Source: CALZKI01 sp045124055
GTDB taxonomy: Bacteria; Bacillota; Clostridia; Lachnospirales; Lachnospiraceae
Length of the DNA stretch: 64,000 nucleotides
Assembly: GCA_045124055.1 (NCBI GenBank)
Contig: JBGVKZ010000011.1
Coordinates: 124,001 to 188,000, forward strand
Reading direction: 5' to 3'
Shown here one piece after another: positions 51,161-60,530 of this stretch. Made by a program: the position numbers and the translations under genes. The stretch's first letter is position 1. The number at the start of each line of letters is the position of its first letter. Under the pieces are notes generated by a model that was not told where the DNA came from, made no database searches, and saw only the letters and a program-made list of their open reading frames with translations.

Positions 51161-52231
51161 ATGGGTATCTATGTATTACTCACCGTAATTGTAGTTTTAC
51201 TTGGAACAATGGTAAATAGCAATTACAGGGGACAAGTGCATAGCAGGGGACAAATGTTAAACAGGGTGATTTTAGTTGCCGTGTTTCTTTTGTTGTTTGC
51301 GGTATCTGCCTGTCGAATTGCCGTTGGAAACGATTACTGGGTATATCGATATCAGTTTTTGCTGATTGCCCAGAACAGACACGTTTCTTACGAAGTGGGA
51401 TTTCAGGCAGTAGTATATTTGATGCAATTATTATTCGGGTATGATAATTATTTACCTATTTTTGCATTATTTTCTTTCTTGACAGTTTATTTCTTCGTCA
51501 AAGCAATGTATGACCAGACTGACTGGTTTGCTTATACTCTGTTTTTACTGATGACAGGTGGCTATTATTTTATGAGCTTTGATAACGTACGTTATTATTT
51601 TGCGGTATCCATAGCTTTATACGCGATGAAATATGTACTGTCGAAAAATATTTGGAAGTTTATTTTGTGGATATGCGTAGGTGCGTGTTTCCATAAAACC
51701 ATATTACTTGTTATACCGGTTTATTTGATTGCAAGAATTGTTTGGAATAAGAAAAATGTATGGTTGATTCCACTAACAGCGATTGCGTTGTTTTTTGGCA
51801 GAGAAATTATGAAGTTTTTAGTGTTTAAGTTTTACCCATATTACGAGGGTTCTGTTTTTGAAAACACCAATGTTTCCTATGCTAATATAGCAAAATGCGG
51901 TGCGGTGCTTATTTTCTGCCTGATTTACTTTAAACCGATTATATCCAAATACAAACATCTGTATTTTTACTTTAATTTGAATTTAGGAGCATTGTTACTA
52001 TATAGCTTTGCGTCCTATATACCGGAATTATCCAGAATTTGCTACTATATGCTGATTGGCCAGATTTTCCTGATTCCTGGCGTAATCAGCAGAATCGATA
52101 AAAAGTGGCAACGAGTTTTGTGGAGTATGCTGATAGGAATTGCATTTGTGGGATATTTCATTATCTTTTTAAAACGTTCCTATGCAGATGATATCAGACT
52201 GCTTCCATATTTAAACTGGATTTTCAACTAG
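51161..52231 (+). CDS. EpsG-family membrane protein, candidate polysaccharide polymerase
   Basis: A 356-residue polytopic protein with about ten hydrophobic segments. GNDYWVYRYQFLLIAQ in the first outer loop and NVRYYFAVSIALYAMKYVLSK followed by HKTILL are typical of EpsG, the family that polymerises exopolysaccharide repeat units in a Wzy-like role. ATG 51161 is chosen because AGGAG at 51151-51155 has good spacing; the GTG at 51155 overlaps it. It follows the Wzz protein, as expected for a Wzx/Wzy-type locus. No flippase gene was seen in the window. Confidence 0.85.
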   Translation: MGIYVLLTVIVVLLGTMVNSNYRGQVHSRGQMLNRVILVAVFLLLFAVSACRIAVGNDYWVYRYQFLLIAQNRHVSYEVGFQAVVYLMQLLFGYDNYLPIFALFSFLTVYFFVKAMYDQTDWFAYTLFLLMTGGYYFMSFDNVRYYFAVSIALYAMKYVLSKNIWKFILWICVGACFHKTILLVIPVYLIARIVWNKKNVWLIPLTAIALFFGREIMKFLVFKFYPYYEGSVFENTNVSYANIAKCGAVLIFCLIYFKPIISKYKHLYFYFNLNLGALLLYSFASYIPELSRICYYMLIGQIFLIPGVISRIDKKWQRVLWSMLIGIAFVGYFIIFLKRSYADDIRLLPYLNWIFN

Positions 52232-52245
52232 GAGGTTTACAAAAT

Positions 52246-53529
52246 ATGAAAGTCTTATGGCTATGTAATATTATGTTACCGAAAATTGCCGAACATCTTC
52301 ATAAAGAAGTTAATCATAAAGAAGGCTGGTTATCCGGCATTTACGACAGACTTTCTCAAAGCAATTTTTTGCTGGAAAATGGAGAAAAACTGGAACTTGG
52401 CGTATGCTTTCCTGTAAATAATGAGGCAGAAACTGCAGAAATTCAGTTAGGAGATATGACAGCTTTTGCTTTTTACGAGGACATAAGTCATCCGGAAATT
52501 TATGAGGAGAAGCTGGAAGAAAGCCTTGGGGCAATCGTGCAGAAATTTCAGCCGGATTTAGTACATTGTTTTGGAACGGAATATCCTCATACATTGGCGA
52601 TGACTAGGGCGTTTCCGTATCCTGAAAAAATTTTAGTGGGAATTCAGGGACTTTGCGGGGAATGTGCCGAGGTTTATATGGCTTCTTTGCCGGAAAAGGT
52701 ACAAAATGCAAGAACCTTTCGCGATATCCTAAAAAGAGATTCCCTAAAAGAACAAAAGGAAAAGTTTGCAAAACGAGGCGAAAATGAGAGAAAGGCTTTG
52801 AAAAATGTGGGTCATATAACTGGTAGAACCGATTGGGACTATGGGTGCACCAATAAGGTGTCTAAGGCCAGGTATCATTTTATGAATGAAACTTTAAGAA
52901 GTGTTTTTTACGAGGGAAACTGGGAATATGAAAAGTGCATTCCTCATTCCATCTTTTTAAGTCAGGGAGATTATCCTTTAAAGGGCCTTCATTTTGTACT
53001 GGAAGCTATGCCCCTTATTTTAGAAAAATATCCGGACACCACACTTTTGATTGCCGGAAATGATTTGACAAAAAGTAAGACCCTGATGGAAAAAATAAAG
53101 ATTTCTGCCTACGGAAAATATTTAAGAAAATTGATTTGTGAGAAGCGTTTACAGGACAAGGTACATTTTTTAGGCAGACTTACGGCTGCTCAAATGAAAC
53201 AGCAGTTTTTAGAAAGCAATTTATATCTTTGTTCGTCCATTTTAGAAAATTCACCCAACTCTTTGGGGGAAGCAATGCTTCTTGGAGTACCTTCTATTGC
53301 AGCAGATACCGGAGGAATTCCAAGCGTTTTTACGGATAAGAAAGACGGACTTTTGTTTGAAAGGGGCAATGTGAAAGCCTTGGCGAATTGCGTTATTGAA
53401 ATGTTTAACGATAGCAAAATGCAGCAGGTTTATAGTGAAAATGCGAAACGTCACGCTAGAAAGACACACGACCCGGATACAAATTATCATAGACTTTTAG
53501 AGATATATGGAGAGATTGTATGCAAGTAA
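52246..53529 (+). CDS. GT4 family glycosyltransferase
   Basis: A 427-residue retaining glycosyltransferase with two Rossmann domains (GT-B). The C-terminal half holds GNDLTKSKTLMEK, VHFLGRLTAAQMKQQF, SILENSPNSLGEAMLLGVPSI (donor-binding region, seen in part) and DTGGIPSVF. The catalytic Glu pair is in the SLGEAM segment. It has a strong AGGAGG site and overlaps the next GT4 gene by 10 bp. It acts on a lipid-linked intermediate in the cytosol; the sugar is unknown. Confidence 0.88.
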   Translation: MKVLWLCNIMLPKIAEHLHKEVNHKEGWLSGIYDRLSQSNFLLENGEKLELGVCFPVNNEAETAEIQLGDMTAFAFYEDISHPEIYEEKLEESLGAIVQKFQPDLVHCFGTEYPHTLAMTRAFPYPEKILVGIQGLCGECAEVYMASLPEKVQNARTFRDILKRDSLKEQKEKFAKRGENERKALKNVGHITGRTDWDYGCTNKVSKARYHFMNETLRSVFYEGNWEYEKCIPHSIFLSQGDYPLKGLHFVLEAMPLILEKYPDTTLLIAGNDLTKSKTLMEKIKISAYGKYLRKLICEKRLQDKVHFLGRLTAAQMKQQFLESNLYLCSSILENSPNSLGEAMLLGVPSIAADTGGIPSVFTDKKDGLLFERGNVKALANCVIEMFNDSKMQQVYSENAKRHARKTHDPDTNYHRLLEIYGEIVCK

Positions 53530-54710
53530 CTTTTATTTCCAATTATATCAACCATCATCAAATACCCTTATCTAACGCTTTTTACGAGCTGTTAGGTGAT
53601 AATTATCACTTTATTCAGACAGAACCTATGGAAGAAGACCGGATAAAGATGGGGTGGCAGGATGAAATAAAAAATCTTCCCTATGTGATGAACTCCTATG
53701 AACAAAAGGAGCAATGCAAAAAACTCCTTCTGGAAAGCGATGTAGTCATTGGCGGCGGTGTTCGTGATGAAGAATGGCTTGTTAAAAGACTGGAAAAAGG
53801 TCTTTTTACAGTCCGATACAGTGAAAGAATTTATAAGACAGGTCAGTGGAGGAGATTTTCACCTCGAGGACTTAGAAAAAAATACCATGATTATATTCGT
53901 TTTAGAAAACAGGAGTATTACCTGTTATGTGCAGGCGGCTATGTGGCAGATGACTACCGCTTAATCGGAGCATTTCCAAAGAAGATGTTAAAGTGGGGAT
54001 ATTTTCCGGCAAATTATTCCTATGACATAAAAGAATTACTGGCAAAAAAAGAAGAAAATAAAGTGCCACTTTTACTATGGACGGGAAGAATGCTTTCCTG
54101 GAAACATCCGGAATATGCCGTAGAAATGGCGGCTAACTTAAAGCAAGCAGGATATCCCTTCCACTTAAAATTTATCGGTGATGGAGAAAAGAAAGAAATT
54201 CTTGAGAAAATGGTAAAAAGTTTATCCTTGCAGGAAGAAGTCAGTTTTGATAATTTTATGCCTCCAAAGGAAGTCAGACGCCAAATGGAAAAGGCAGATA
54301 TTTACCTGATGACCAGTGACCGAATGGAAGGCTGGGGAGCTGTGGTGAATGAAGCTATGAACAGTGGTTGTGTGGTGGTAGCCAGTCATATGGTGGGGGC
54401 AACTCCTTACTTAATAAAACATGAAGAAAACGGATTGATTTTTGCGACGGATAACGTGGCTTCCCTGACGAAAGAAGTAGAAAAAGTTATAAATAACACA
54501 CGTTACAGAAAACAAATTGGCAAAAAGGCCTACGAAACAATCGATACGTTATGGAATGCGAAAGTTGCGGCAAAAAGATTTTTAAAGTTTTGTGAAAGCA
54601 GAAATTTGAATGCTTATACAGAAGGACCTTGTTCCATAGAAAAACCTGTAAGAGAGACTAAAATGTATGGAAAACTTGCAGGGAAGGAAAAGATGAAGGA
54701 AGAAACATAA
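53520..54710 (+). CDS. GT4 family glycosyltransferase
   Basis: A 396-residue GT-B glycosyltransferase. LLLWTGRMLSWKHPEYAVEM opens the donor domain and LKFIGDGEKKEILEKMV and DRMEGWGAVVNEAMNSGC hold the E-x7-E catalytic region. It starts inside the end of the previous GT4 gene (10-bp overlap), so the two are coupled. The C-terminal 30 residues are basic and variable. The donor is unknown. Confidence 0.88.
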   Translation: MQVTFISNYINHHQIPLSNAFYELLGDNYHFIQTEPMEEDRIKMGWQDEIKNLPYVMNSYEQKEQCKKLLLESDVVIGGGVRDEEWLVKRLEKGLFTVRYSERIYKTGQWRRFSPRGLRKKYHDYIRFRKQEYYLLCAGGYVADDYRLIGAFPKKMLKWGYFPANYSYDIKELLAKKEENKVPLLLWTGRMLSWKHPEYAVEMAANLKQAGYPFHLKFIGDGEKKEILEKMVKSLSLQEEVSFDNFMPPKEVRRQMEKADIYLMTSDRMEGWGAVVNEAMNSGCVVVASHMVGATPYLIKHEENGLIFATDNVASLTKEVEKVINNTRYRKQIGKKAYETIDTLWNAKVAAKRFLKFCESRNLNAYTEGPCSIEKPVRETKMYGKLAGKEKMKEET

Positions 54711-54711
54711 T

Positions 54712-55698
54712 ATGGAAAGACCACTGATTAGTATTATTGTTCCGGTTTATAATATTGAGGAATATTTACCAAGATGCATCGAATCCATATTGAACCAGAC
54801 TTATCAGAAACTGGAATTAATTTTAGTTGACGATGGTTCTAAGGATAGTAGCGGTATCATTTGTGACGAATATGCAAAAAAGGACCAAAGAGTTGTGGTA
54901 CAACACAAGGAAAATGGCGGTTCTTCTTCTGCGAGAAATGTAGGAATTAAGCTGGCGAAGGGTGAATACCTGGGTTTTGTAGACAGTGACGATTTTATTG
55001 AGCCGGATATGTATGAGAAAATGGTTGTGGCATTGGAAGAAAACGCCTGTAATATTGTGCAGGTGGCAAGAGATGAAATGGATGATAAAGGAAAGAAACT
55101 TCCAGACATCTGCAAGATGCCAGAATGTCTGACCACCTATTCTTCAGAAGAATTTTTGAAAGAACTACTTATGCATAAGGGCGATTGTTCCTTTTGTACC
55201 AAATTACTGAAAAGAGATTTATTTTTGGATAACCAGTTTCCGCAAGGGGTGCTTAACGAAGATTTTCATCTTCTTGTGAGGCTTTTGCGGCAGGGGGAAA
55301 CGGTTGTTAGCCTTCCATATTGTAAATATCATGTTTTTTATCGCATAGGCAGTAATACGAGGAAGAAAGATAAAAACGAGTTTTCCAGAGTTTTTGGAGA
55401 TTGTGTGGATAATGCAGATATGGTGTATGAACTGGTAAAGCAGGATTTTCCAGCCCTTGAAAATGTGGCAATTCGCTTTGGACTATTTCAGAGATTGGAG
55501 TATTTACTGCATATTCCGATTGCAAAGATGACAAAAGAAAATACACAATATAAGAAGGTGTGTGCATATATTCGGAAGAATTTTGGAAAAATGCTTACCA
55601 ACAAGTATTTAACTTTAAAAAATAAAGTATATTTGACGTTGTTTAGCATAGCACCAAAGGGTGTCAGAAAATTGCATGCAAAATTGAGAGGTATTTAA
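54712..55698 (+). CDS. GT2 family glycosyltransferase
   Basis: A 328-residue glycosyltransferase with an N-terminal GT-A domain: LISIIVPVYNIEEYLPRCIE, ILVDDGSKDSSG, SARNVGIKLAKGEY and the metal-binding DSDD in FVDSDDFIEPD. The last 120 residues form the variable acceptor region typical of capsule GT2 enzymes. One base separates it from the GT4 gene upstream, so it belongs to the same transcription unit. Donor and acceptor cannot be assigned. Confidence 0.88.
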   Translation: MERPLISIIVPVYNIEEYLPRCIESILNQTYQKLELILVDDGSKDSSGIICDEYAKKDQRVVVQHKENGGSSSARNVGIKLAKGEYLGFVDSDDFIEPDMYEKMVVALEENACNIVQVARDEMDDKGKKLPDICKMPECLTTYSSEEFLKELLMHKGDCSFCTKLLKRDLFLDNQFPQGVLNEDFHLLVRLLRQGETVVSLPYCKYHVFYRIGSNTRKKDKNEFSRVFGDCVDNADMVYELVKQDFPALENVAIRFGLFQRLEYLLHIPIAKMTKENTQYKKVCAYIRKNFGKMLTNKYLTLKNKVYLTLFSIAPKGVRKLHAKLRGI

Positions 55699-55714
55699 TT
55701 ACGGGGAGATAAAG

Positions 55715-57199
55715 ATGTTATTTAATTCATTGGATTTTATGGTTTTTTTTCCAATCGTTGTATTGGTGTACTTTGTGATTCCAAAAAAGATAAGATATAT
55801 CTGGTTGTTAATCGCCAGTTACTATTTCTATATGTGTTGGAATGTAGAGTATGCACTTTTAATAGGTGTTTCAACGATTATTACGTGGATAAGTGGTTTG
55901 CTGCTTGGAAAATTTGAAAAAAACTGGCAGAGAAAGCTGGTAGTGGCATTAAGCTTTATAAGTAATATAGGTATTTTGATATTTTATAAATATTTTGATT
56001 TCTTGCTAGATAATATCAATTTTTTGCTTGGTAAGTTGAATATAGAAATGATATCAAATCCTTTTGATATTGTTTTACCAGTAGGTATTTCCTTTTACAC
56101 CTTCCAGGCCTTGAGCTATACCGTAGATGTATATAGAAAGGAAATTGAACCGGAAAAAAATCCATTAAGATATGCCTTGTTTGTATCCTTTTTTCCACAG
56201 CTGGTGGCAGGCCCGATTGAGAGGTCAAAAAACTTGTTAACTCAGTTAAAAAATGTGGAGAATATCAAGGTTTGGAATTATGACAGGGTGGCAAGTGGTG
56301 TCATTCAAATGATTTGGGGTCTTTTTCAAAAAATGGTTATTGCGGATAGAATATCGATTTTTGTTGATACCGTATATGCCAACTTACACGCCGTAGGTAC
56401 TTTTGAAACGGTCATTGGAATCGTTGGTTTTGCCATTCAGATTTATTGTGATTTTGCCGCTTACTCCACTATTGCCATTGGGGCAGCAAGAGTAATGGGC
56501 TTTGAATTGATGGAAAACTTTGATACGCCTTATTTTTCCAGAAGTATCAAAGAATTTTGGCGTAGGTGGCATATTTCTTTAGGTTCTTGGCTTAGAGATT
56601 ATTTATATATTCCATTAGGTGGAAACAGAAAAGGAAAAGTTAGAAAATATTTTAACTTGATGGTAACATTTTTTGTCAGTGGTTTATGGCACGGAGCTTC
56701 TTGGACCTATGTTTTGTGGGGGTGTATTGAAGGAGCTTATCAGGTCATTGGAGAATTATTAGCTCCGGTAAAAAAGAAAATCAACCAGATATTTAATGTA
56801 AATGATAAGGCTTTTAGTTACAAACTGGGTCAGGTAATCATTACCTTTTCTTTGCACACATTGACCCTGGTTATTTTTAGGGCACAGAGTCTTTCGGAAG
56901 CTTTTTATTATTATAAGAGAATGTTCACCAGATGGAATCCCTGGGTATTCTTTAATGAAGGACTTTATAATTATGGACTGGATAGAGTGGAAGTAAATAT
57001 TTTATTTGTTGCACTACTGATTCTGTTGGCAGTAGATTTATTGAAATATGTGAAGAATCAATCCCTTTCAGAGTTTTTGATGAAACAGAATTGGTGGTTT
57101 AGATGGGTAGTTGTTATTGGAATGATTGTTGCAATTTTCGTCTATGGTCAGTACGGAGTTGCCTTTGATTCTACACAGTTTATTTACTTTCAATTCTAG
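55715..57199 (+). CDS. MBOAT-family O-acyltransferase (DltB/AlgI type)
   Basis: A 494-residue polytopic acyltransferase with about eleven hydrophobic segments. FNSLDFMVFFPIVVLVYFV starts the protein as in AlgI-like members; SFFPQLVAGPIERSKNLL and FWRRWHISLGSWLRDYLYIPLGG (in part) are conserved blocks; the catalytic His326 is in GLWHGASW. It should move acyl (probably acetyl) groups across the membrane to the exported glycan, with the next gene product as its extracytoplasmic partner. Confidence 0.93.
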   Translation: MLFNSLDFMVFFPIVVLVYFVIPKKIRYIWLLIASYYFYMCWNVEYALLIGVSTIITWISGLLLGKFEKNWQRKLVVALSFISNIGILIFYKYFDFLLDNINFLLGKLNIEMISNPFDIVLPVGISFYTFQALSYTVDVYRKEIEPEKNPLRYALFVSFFPQLVAGPIERSKNLLTQLKNVENIKVWNYDRVASGVIQMIWGLFQKMVIADRISIFVDTVYANLHAVGTFETVIGIVGFAIQIYCDFAAYSTIAIGAARVMGFELMENFDTPYFSRSIKEFWRRWHISLGSWLRDYLYIPLGGNRKGKVRKYFNLMVTFFVSGLWHGASWTYVLWGCIEGAYQVIGELLAPVKKKINQIFNVNDKAFSYKLGQVIITFSLHTLTLVIFRAQSLSEAFYYYKRMFTRWNPWVFFNEGLYNYGLDRVEVNILFVALLILLAVDLLKYVKNQSLSEFLMKQNWWFRWVVVIGMIVAIFVYGQYGVAFDSTQFIYFQF

Positions 57200-57208
57200 G
57201 AGGTTATT

Positions 57209-58630
57209 ATGAAGAAGGCACTACGATGTATCGCTTTTTTAATCGTTTTATTTTTGGTACTGAATAGAACCTATGGTATTTTATCTTGGAAGGATACTTA
57301 TGGGGATTATATTACTTCGACACAGCAGCTCTATTCCACAAAGGAGGAGCTGATTGATGCAGTATTTTTGGGCAGTAGCCATTGTTATTGTAGTATTAAT
57401 CCGGATATTTTGTGGGGAAATTATGGAATTTCGGCATTCAATATGTCTATTTCCGGTCAGGATAAGGATACTACTTATCATACTTTAGTGGAAACTTTAA
57501 AAACCCAGTCTCCCAAGGCGGTTTGTGTAGAGGCCTGGGGAGTTACCTTTGAAGAACATGCTTCACAGGGAAATGTATACCGAAATATGTTGGCTCTGGA
57601 ATTATCCAAAAATTCCATAGAACTGATTCAGGATTATGTGGACGAAGAAGAACAGACAGACTTTTTCATAAGATGGCCAATCGTTCATACCAGATATAAA
57701 GAACTGGATAAATATGATTTTGTGACCTATGAATATAGTGAGTATGGTCGTAGTGTTCCACTACAATATCAGACCGGTATGACAGGGGTGTATCCGGAAA
57801 AAGCATTAAATAGCACGAAAAAAGAAGAATTGACTGAGCATAACAGGGAATGGCTGGAGGAGTTATATCAGTTATCCTTAGAAGAAGATTTTGAACTGAT
57901 TTTCTTTGCAACTCCAAGTAATATTACGGAAGAAGGGCAGCTTCAAATGGATGCAGCCAAAGAATTTGCAGACGAAAGAGGAATTGCATTCTTTGACTTT
58001 AATCGTATGATTGGAGAAGGAACATTTGAAATTGACTACAATAAGGATTTCTTAGATACCTACCACTTAAATGCCTGGGGTGCGGAAAAGTTGACTAATT
58101 TCTTTGGTAGATATTTTGAGGAAAATATCTATTTGGAAGACCATCGTGGAGACGATGCTTATTATCAGTGGGATGATTCCTATACTCATTATGAACAGGT
58201 AAAAGCAAAGTATGAGTTGCAACAGGCGATTACCTTGGAAGAATATATTGAACAATTACAAAAAATGAATCATTTAACATATCTTGTTTCTTTTGAAGGC
58301 AAATATGAGGAATCTTCTTTGGATTTGGAGGCAGCAGCTCTATCCCTTGGGTTAACCAAAGAACAGTTTGAGGAAGGCGGAACGTATATTTGTATTGACG
58401 GAGAAATGAAACTGGCTTTGGAAAAAGATTCAGAGGAAGTTTTTATTTATGAGCTGAACGAATTTGATGCCTTTAAGGTGCAAAATATGAAACTGGTAGA
58501 TGCCAGTGCTACGAACTTAGACAACCTTATGCTGAATATGGAGTCAGTAGGTGCGGTTTATAACGGAATTACCTTTGCAATTTACGATAATTTTAAAAAG
58601 GAATTTATTGACAAGAGAGGCTTTTTCTAA
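57209..58630 (+). CDS. SGNH-hydrolase-like partner of the MBOAT acyltransferase
   Basis: A 473-residue protein with one N-terminal membrane helix (about residues 5-24), so it is anchored outside. GSSH at 55-58 (block I) and the pair Asp283-x2-His286 in DTYHLNAWG (block V) form the SGNH-type catalytic set, as in DltD/AlgJ-like proteins. The C-terminal 170 residues hold an extra domain that I do not recognise. Its position 9 bp after the MBOAT gene supports a two-component O-acylation system. AGGAGG precedes the ATG. Confidence 0.8.
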   Translation: MKKALRCIAFLIVLFLVLNRTYGILSWKDTYGDYITSTQQLYSTKEELIDAVFLGSSHCYCSINPDILWGNYGISAFNMSISGQDKDTTYHTLVETLKTQSPKAVCVEAWGVTFEEHASQGNVYRNMLALELSKNSIELIQDYVDEEEQTDFFIRWPIVHTRYKELDKYDFVTYEYSEYGRSVPLQYQTGMTGVYPEKALNSTKKEELTEHNREWLEELYQLSLEEDFELIFFATPSNITEEGQLQMDAAKEFADERGIAFFDFNRMIGEGTFEIDYNKDFLDTYHLNAWGAEKLTNFFGRYFEENIYLEDHRGDDAYYQWDDSYTHYEQVKAKYELQQAITLEEYIEQLQKMNHLTYLVSFEGKYEESSLDLEAAALSLGLTKEQFEEGGTYICIDGEMKLALEKDSEEVFIYELNEFDAFKVQNMKLVDASATNLDNLMLNMESVGAVYNGITFAIYDNFKKEFIDKRGFF

Positions 58631-58633
58631 ATT

Positions 58634-59986
58634 ATGAATATTATTTTATTATCCGGTGGCTCGGGAAAAAGATTGTGGCCATTGTCAAACGAGGCAAGAG
58701 CAAAACAATTTTTGAAAATTTTGAGAACAGAAGATGGAACTCCTATTTCGATGCTGCAAAAAGTATTCAGTCAGCTAAGAAAAGCGGATAAGGAGGCAAA
58801 AATTACCATTTCTACAGCTTCTTTACAGTTAGATAGCATACGAAAACAACTGGGAAATGAAGTTTCAGTGGTGGTAGAGCCGGAAAGAAAAAATACCTAT
58901 CCAGCAATCGCTCTGTCACTCGCTGCTCTGGTAAAGGAGCATAGTGTGACTATGGACGATGTGGTTTTGATTGTGCCTGTGGACGCCTGTGCCAAGGAAG
59001 ATTTTTATGCCTGTTTTCAGGATATGTATGATGTGGTAAAGAAGGGCGTTGCAGATATTTCCCTGATGGGAATAGAGCCTACATACCCGTCGGCAAAATA
59101 CGGATATATTATGACAGAAAGAGATTCTGAAAATGGGAAGATTTTTGGAGTGAAAAGTTTTATTGAAAAGCCAACGGAAGAAAGAGCTGTGGAACTGATA
59201 GAACAGGGAGCTTACTGGAATGCCGGTGTATTTGCCGTTTCCGTAGGCTATGTGCTGGAGAGAGTGAAAGAGGATATGGGAGATTGTAGTTACGAATATA
59301 TCCTCGAACATTATGAAACTTTTGAAAATATCAGTTTTGACTATAAAATTGTAGAAAATGCCGAAAAAGTGGCTATGATAGAATATGTAGGAAACTGGAA
59401 AGATTTGGGTACTTGGAATACATTGACAGAGGAAATGGAAGAAATGTATTCTGGCAAAACCATTACAGGAGAGGAATGCGAGAATACCCATATAATCAAT
59501 GAGCTGGCAATTCCGATAGTTGCCCTTGGTACAAAGGACTTAGTTATTGCCGCATCTTATGATGGTATTTTGGTTTCCGATAAACACAAAAGTTCTTATT
59601 TAAGACCTTATGTAGAACAAATTGAAGAACGACCAATGTATGAAGAAAGACGTTGGGGAGAATACCGGGTATTAGACTATACTCAGTATGAAGACAAATC
59701 CAAGTCTTTGACAAAACATTTGATGATAGAAAAAGAGAAATGTATCAGTTATCAGTTGCATAGATACAGGGACGAAATCTGGACTATTGTAGATGGAGAG
59801 GGAAAGCTGTTAATTGATGGAGAAGTTAAGACGGTAAAGCGAGGCGATGTAGCTTATATTGTAGCAGGACAAAAGCACGCTTTATATGCCACAAAAGATT
59901 TACATTTCATTGAAGTTCAGATTGGAAAAGAACTGGTGGAAGACGATATTGAAAGATTTGAGTGGAATTGGGAAAGCGAAAAGTAG
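58634..59986 (+). CDS. manC: Mannose-1-phosphate guanylyltransferase with C-terminal cupin (second manC)
   Basis: A 450-residue protein. Residues 1-335 are the nucleotidyltransferase (LLSGGSGKRLWPLSNEARAKQ, FIEKPTEERA, WNAGVFAVS). Residues about 340-440 are a type II phosphomannose isomerase-like cupin (ERRWGEYRVLD, YQLHRYRDEIW, VKRGDVAYI, GQKHAL). The cupin carries the HxxR/E metal motif region in altered form, so isomerase activity is uncertain. It starts 3 bp after the SGNH gene without a good ribosome binding site, suggesting translational coupling. It is the second GDP-mannose gene of the locus. Confidence 0.88.
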   Translation: MNIILLSGGSGKRLWPLSNEARAKQFLKILRTEDGTPISMLQKVFSQLRKADKEAKITISTASLQLDSIRKQLGNEVSVVVEPERKNTYPAIALSLAALVKEHSVTMDDVVLIVPVDACAKEDFYACFQDMYDVVKKGVADISLMGIEPTYPSAKYGYIMTERDSENGKIFGVKSFIEKPTEERAVELIEQGAYWNAGVFAVSVGYVLERVKEDMGDCSYEYILEHYETFENISFDYKIVENAEKVAMIEYVGNWKDLGTWNTLTEEMEEMYSGKTITGEECENTHIINELAIPIVALGTKDLVIAASYDGILVSDKHKSSYLRPYVEQIEERPMYEERRWGEYRVLDYTQYEDKSKSLTKHLMIEKEKCISYQLHRYRDEIWTIVDGEGKLLIDGEVKTVKRGDVAYIVAGQKHALYATKDLHFIEVQIGKELVEDDIERFEWNWESEK

Positions 59987-60004
59987 TATTTAGAGGATAA
60001 AGCG

Positions 60005-60529
60005 ATGGAAGATGGCAGAATTTATCTTCGCCTTATGACAAGGGAAGATACAGAAAATATCATAAATTGGCGAAATAGTGATGAAGTGAGAAAACAATTC
60101 ATCTACCAAAAGCCTTTTACAAAAGAGAGCCACGAAAAATGGATAGAAACTATGATAGAAACCGGTAAAGTGGTTCAGATGATGATTGTAGAATGTGAAA
60201 CGGACAGGCCTATCGGTTCTGTATATGTCAGAGATATTGATATGGAGCATAAAAAAGGTGAATATGGCATTTTTATAGGCGATGTGGATTATCTTGGAAA
60301 AGGATATGGAACGGAAGCCGCAGAACTGATGATAGAGTATGCTTTCGAATTCATTGGGCTTCATAAGTTGATGCTGCGTGTATATGCTGATAACGAAAGA
60401 GCCATTAAAAGCTATGAAAAAGCCGGCTTTTTGAAAGAAGCCTATTTAAAAGATGACGTATATGTGCAAGGAAAATACAGAGATATCGTATTGATGGCTA
60501 TCATCAATCAGGAAGATAAAGAGGTATAG
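60005..60529 (+). CDS. GNAT-family N-acetyltransferase (RimJ/PseH-like)
   Basis: A 174-residue acetyltransferase. LRLMTREDTENIINWRNSDEVRK at the N-terminus and YLGKGYGTEAAELM (acetyl-CoA loop) with YADNERAIKSYEKAGF are typical of the RimJ/PseH group, which acetylates amino sugars or protein N-termini. In this locus an amino-sugar substrate is the natural guess. It lies 18 bp after manC and 1 bp before a GT2 gene. Confidence 0.9.
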   Translation: MEDGRIYLRLMTREDTENIINWRNSDEVRKQFIYQKPFTKESHEKWIETMIETGKVVQMMIVECETDRPIGSVYVRDIDMEHKKGEYGIFIGDVDYLGKGYGTEAAELMIEYAFEFIGLHKLMLRVYADNERAIKSYEKAGFLKEAYLKDDVYVQGKYRDIVLMAIINQEDKEV

Positions 60530-60530
60530 T

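Noticed and set aside
58916..59491. A 191-residue open frame on the minus strand inside the second manC
   Set aside because: It is fully antisense to a well-conserved gene, has a Phe/His/Ile-rich composition typical of reverse-strand reading of AT-rich coding DNA, and has no ribosome binding site.
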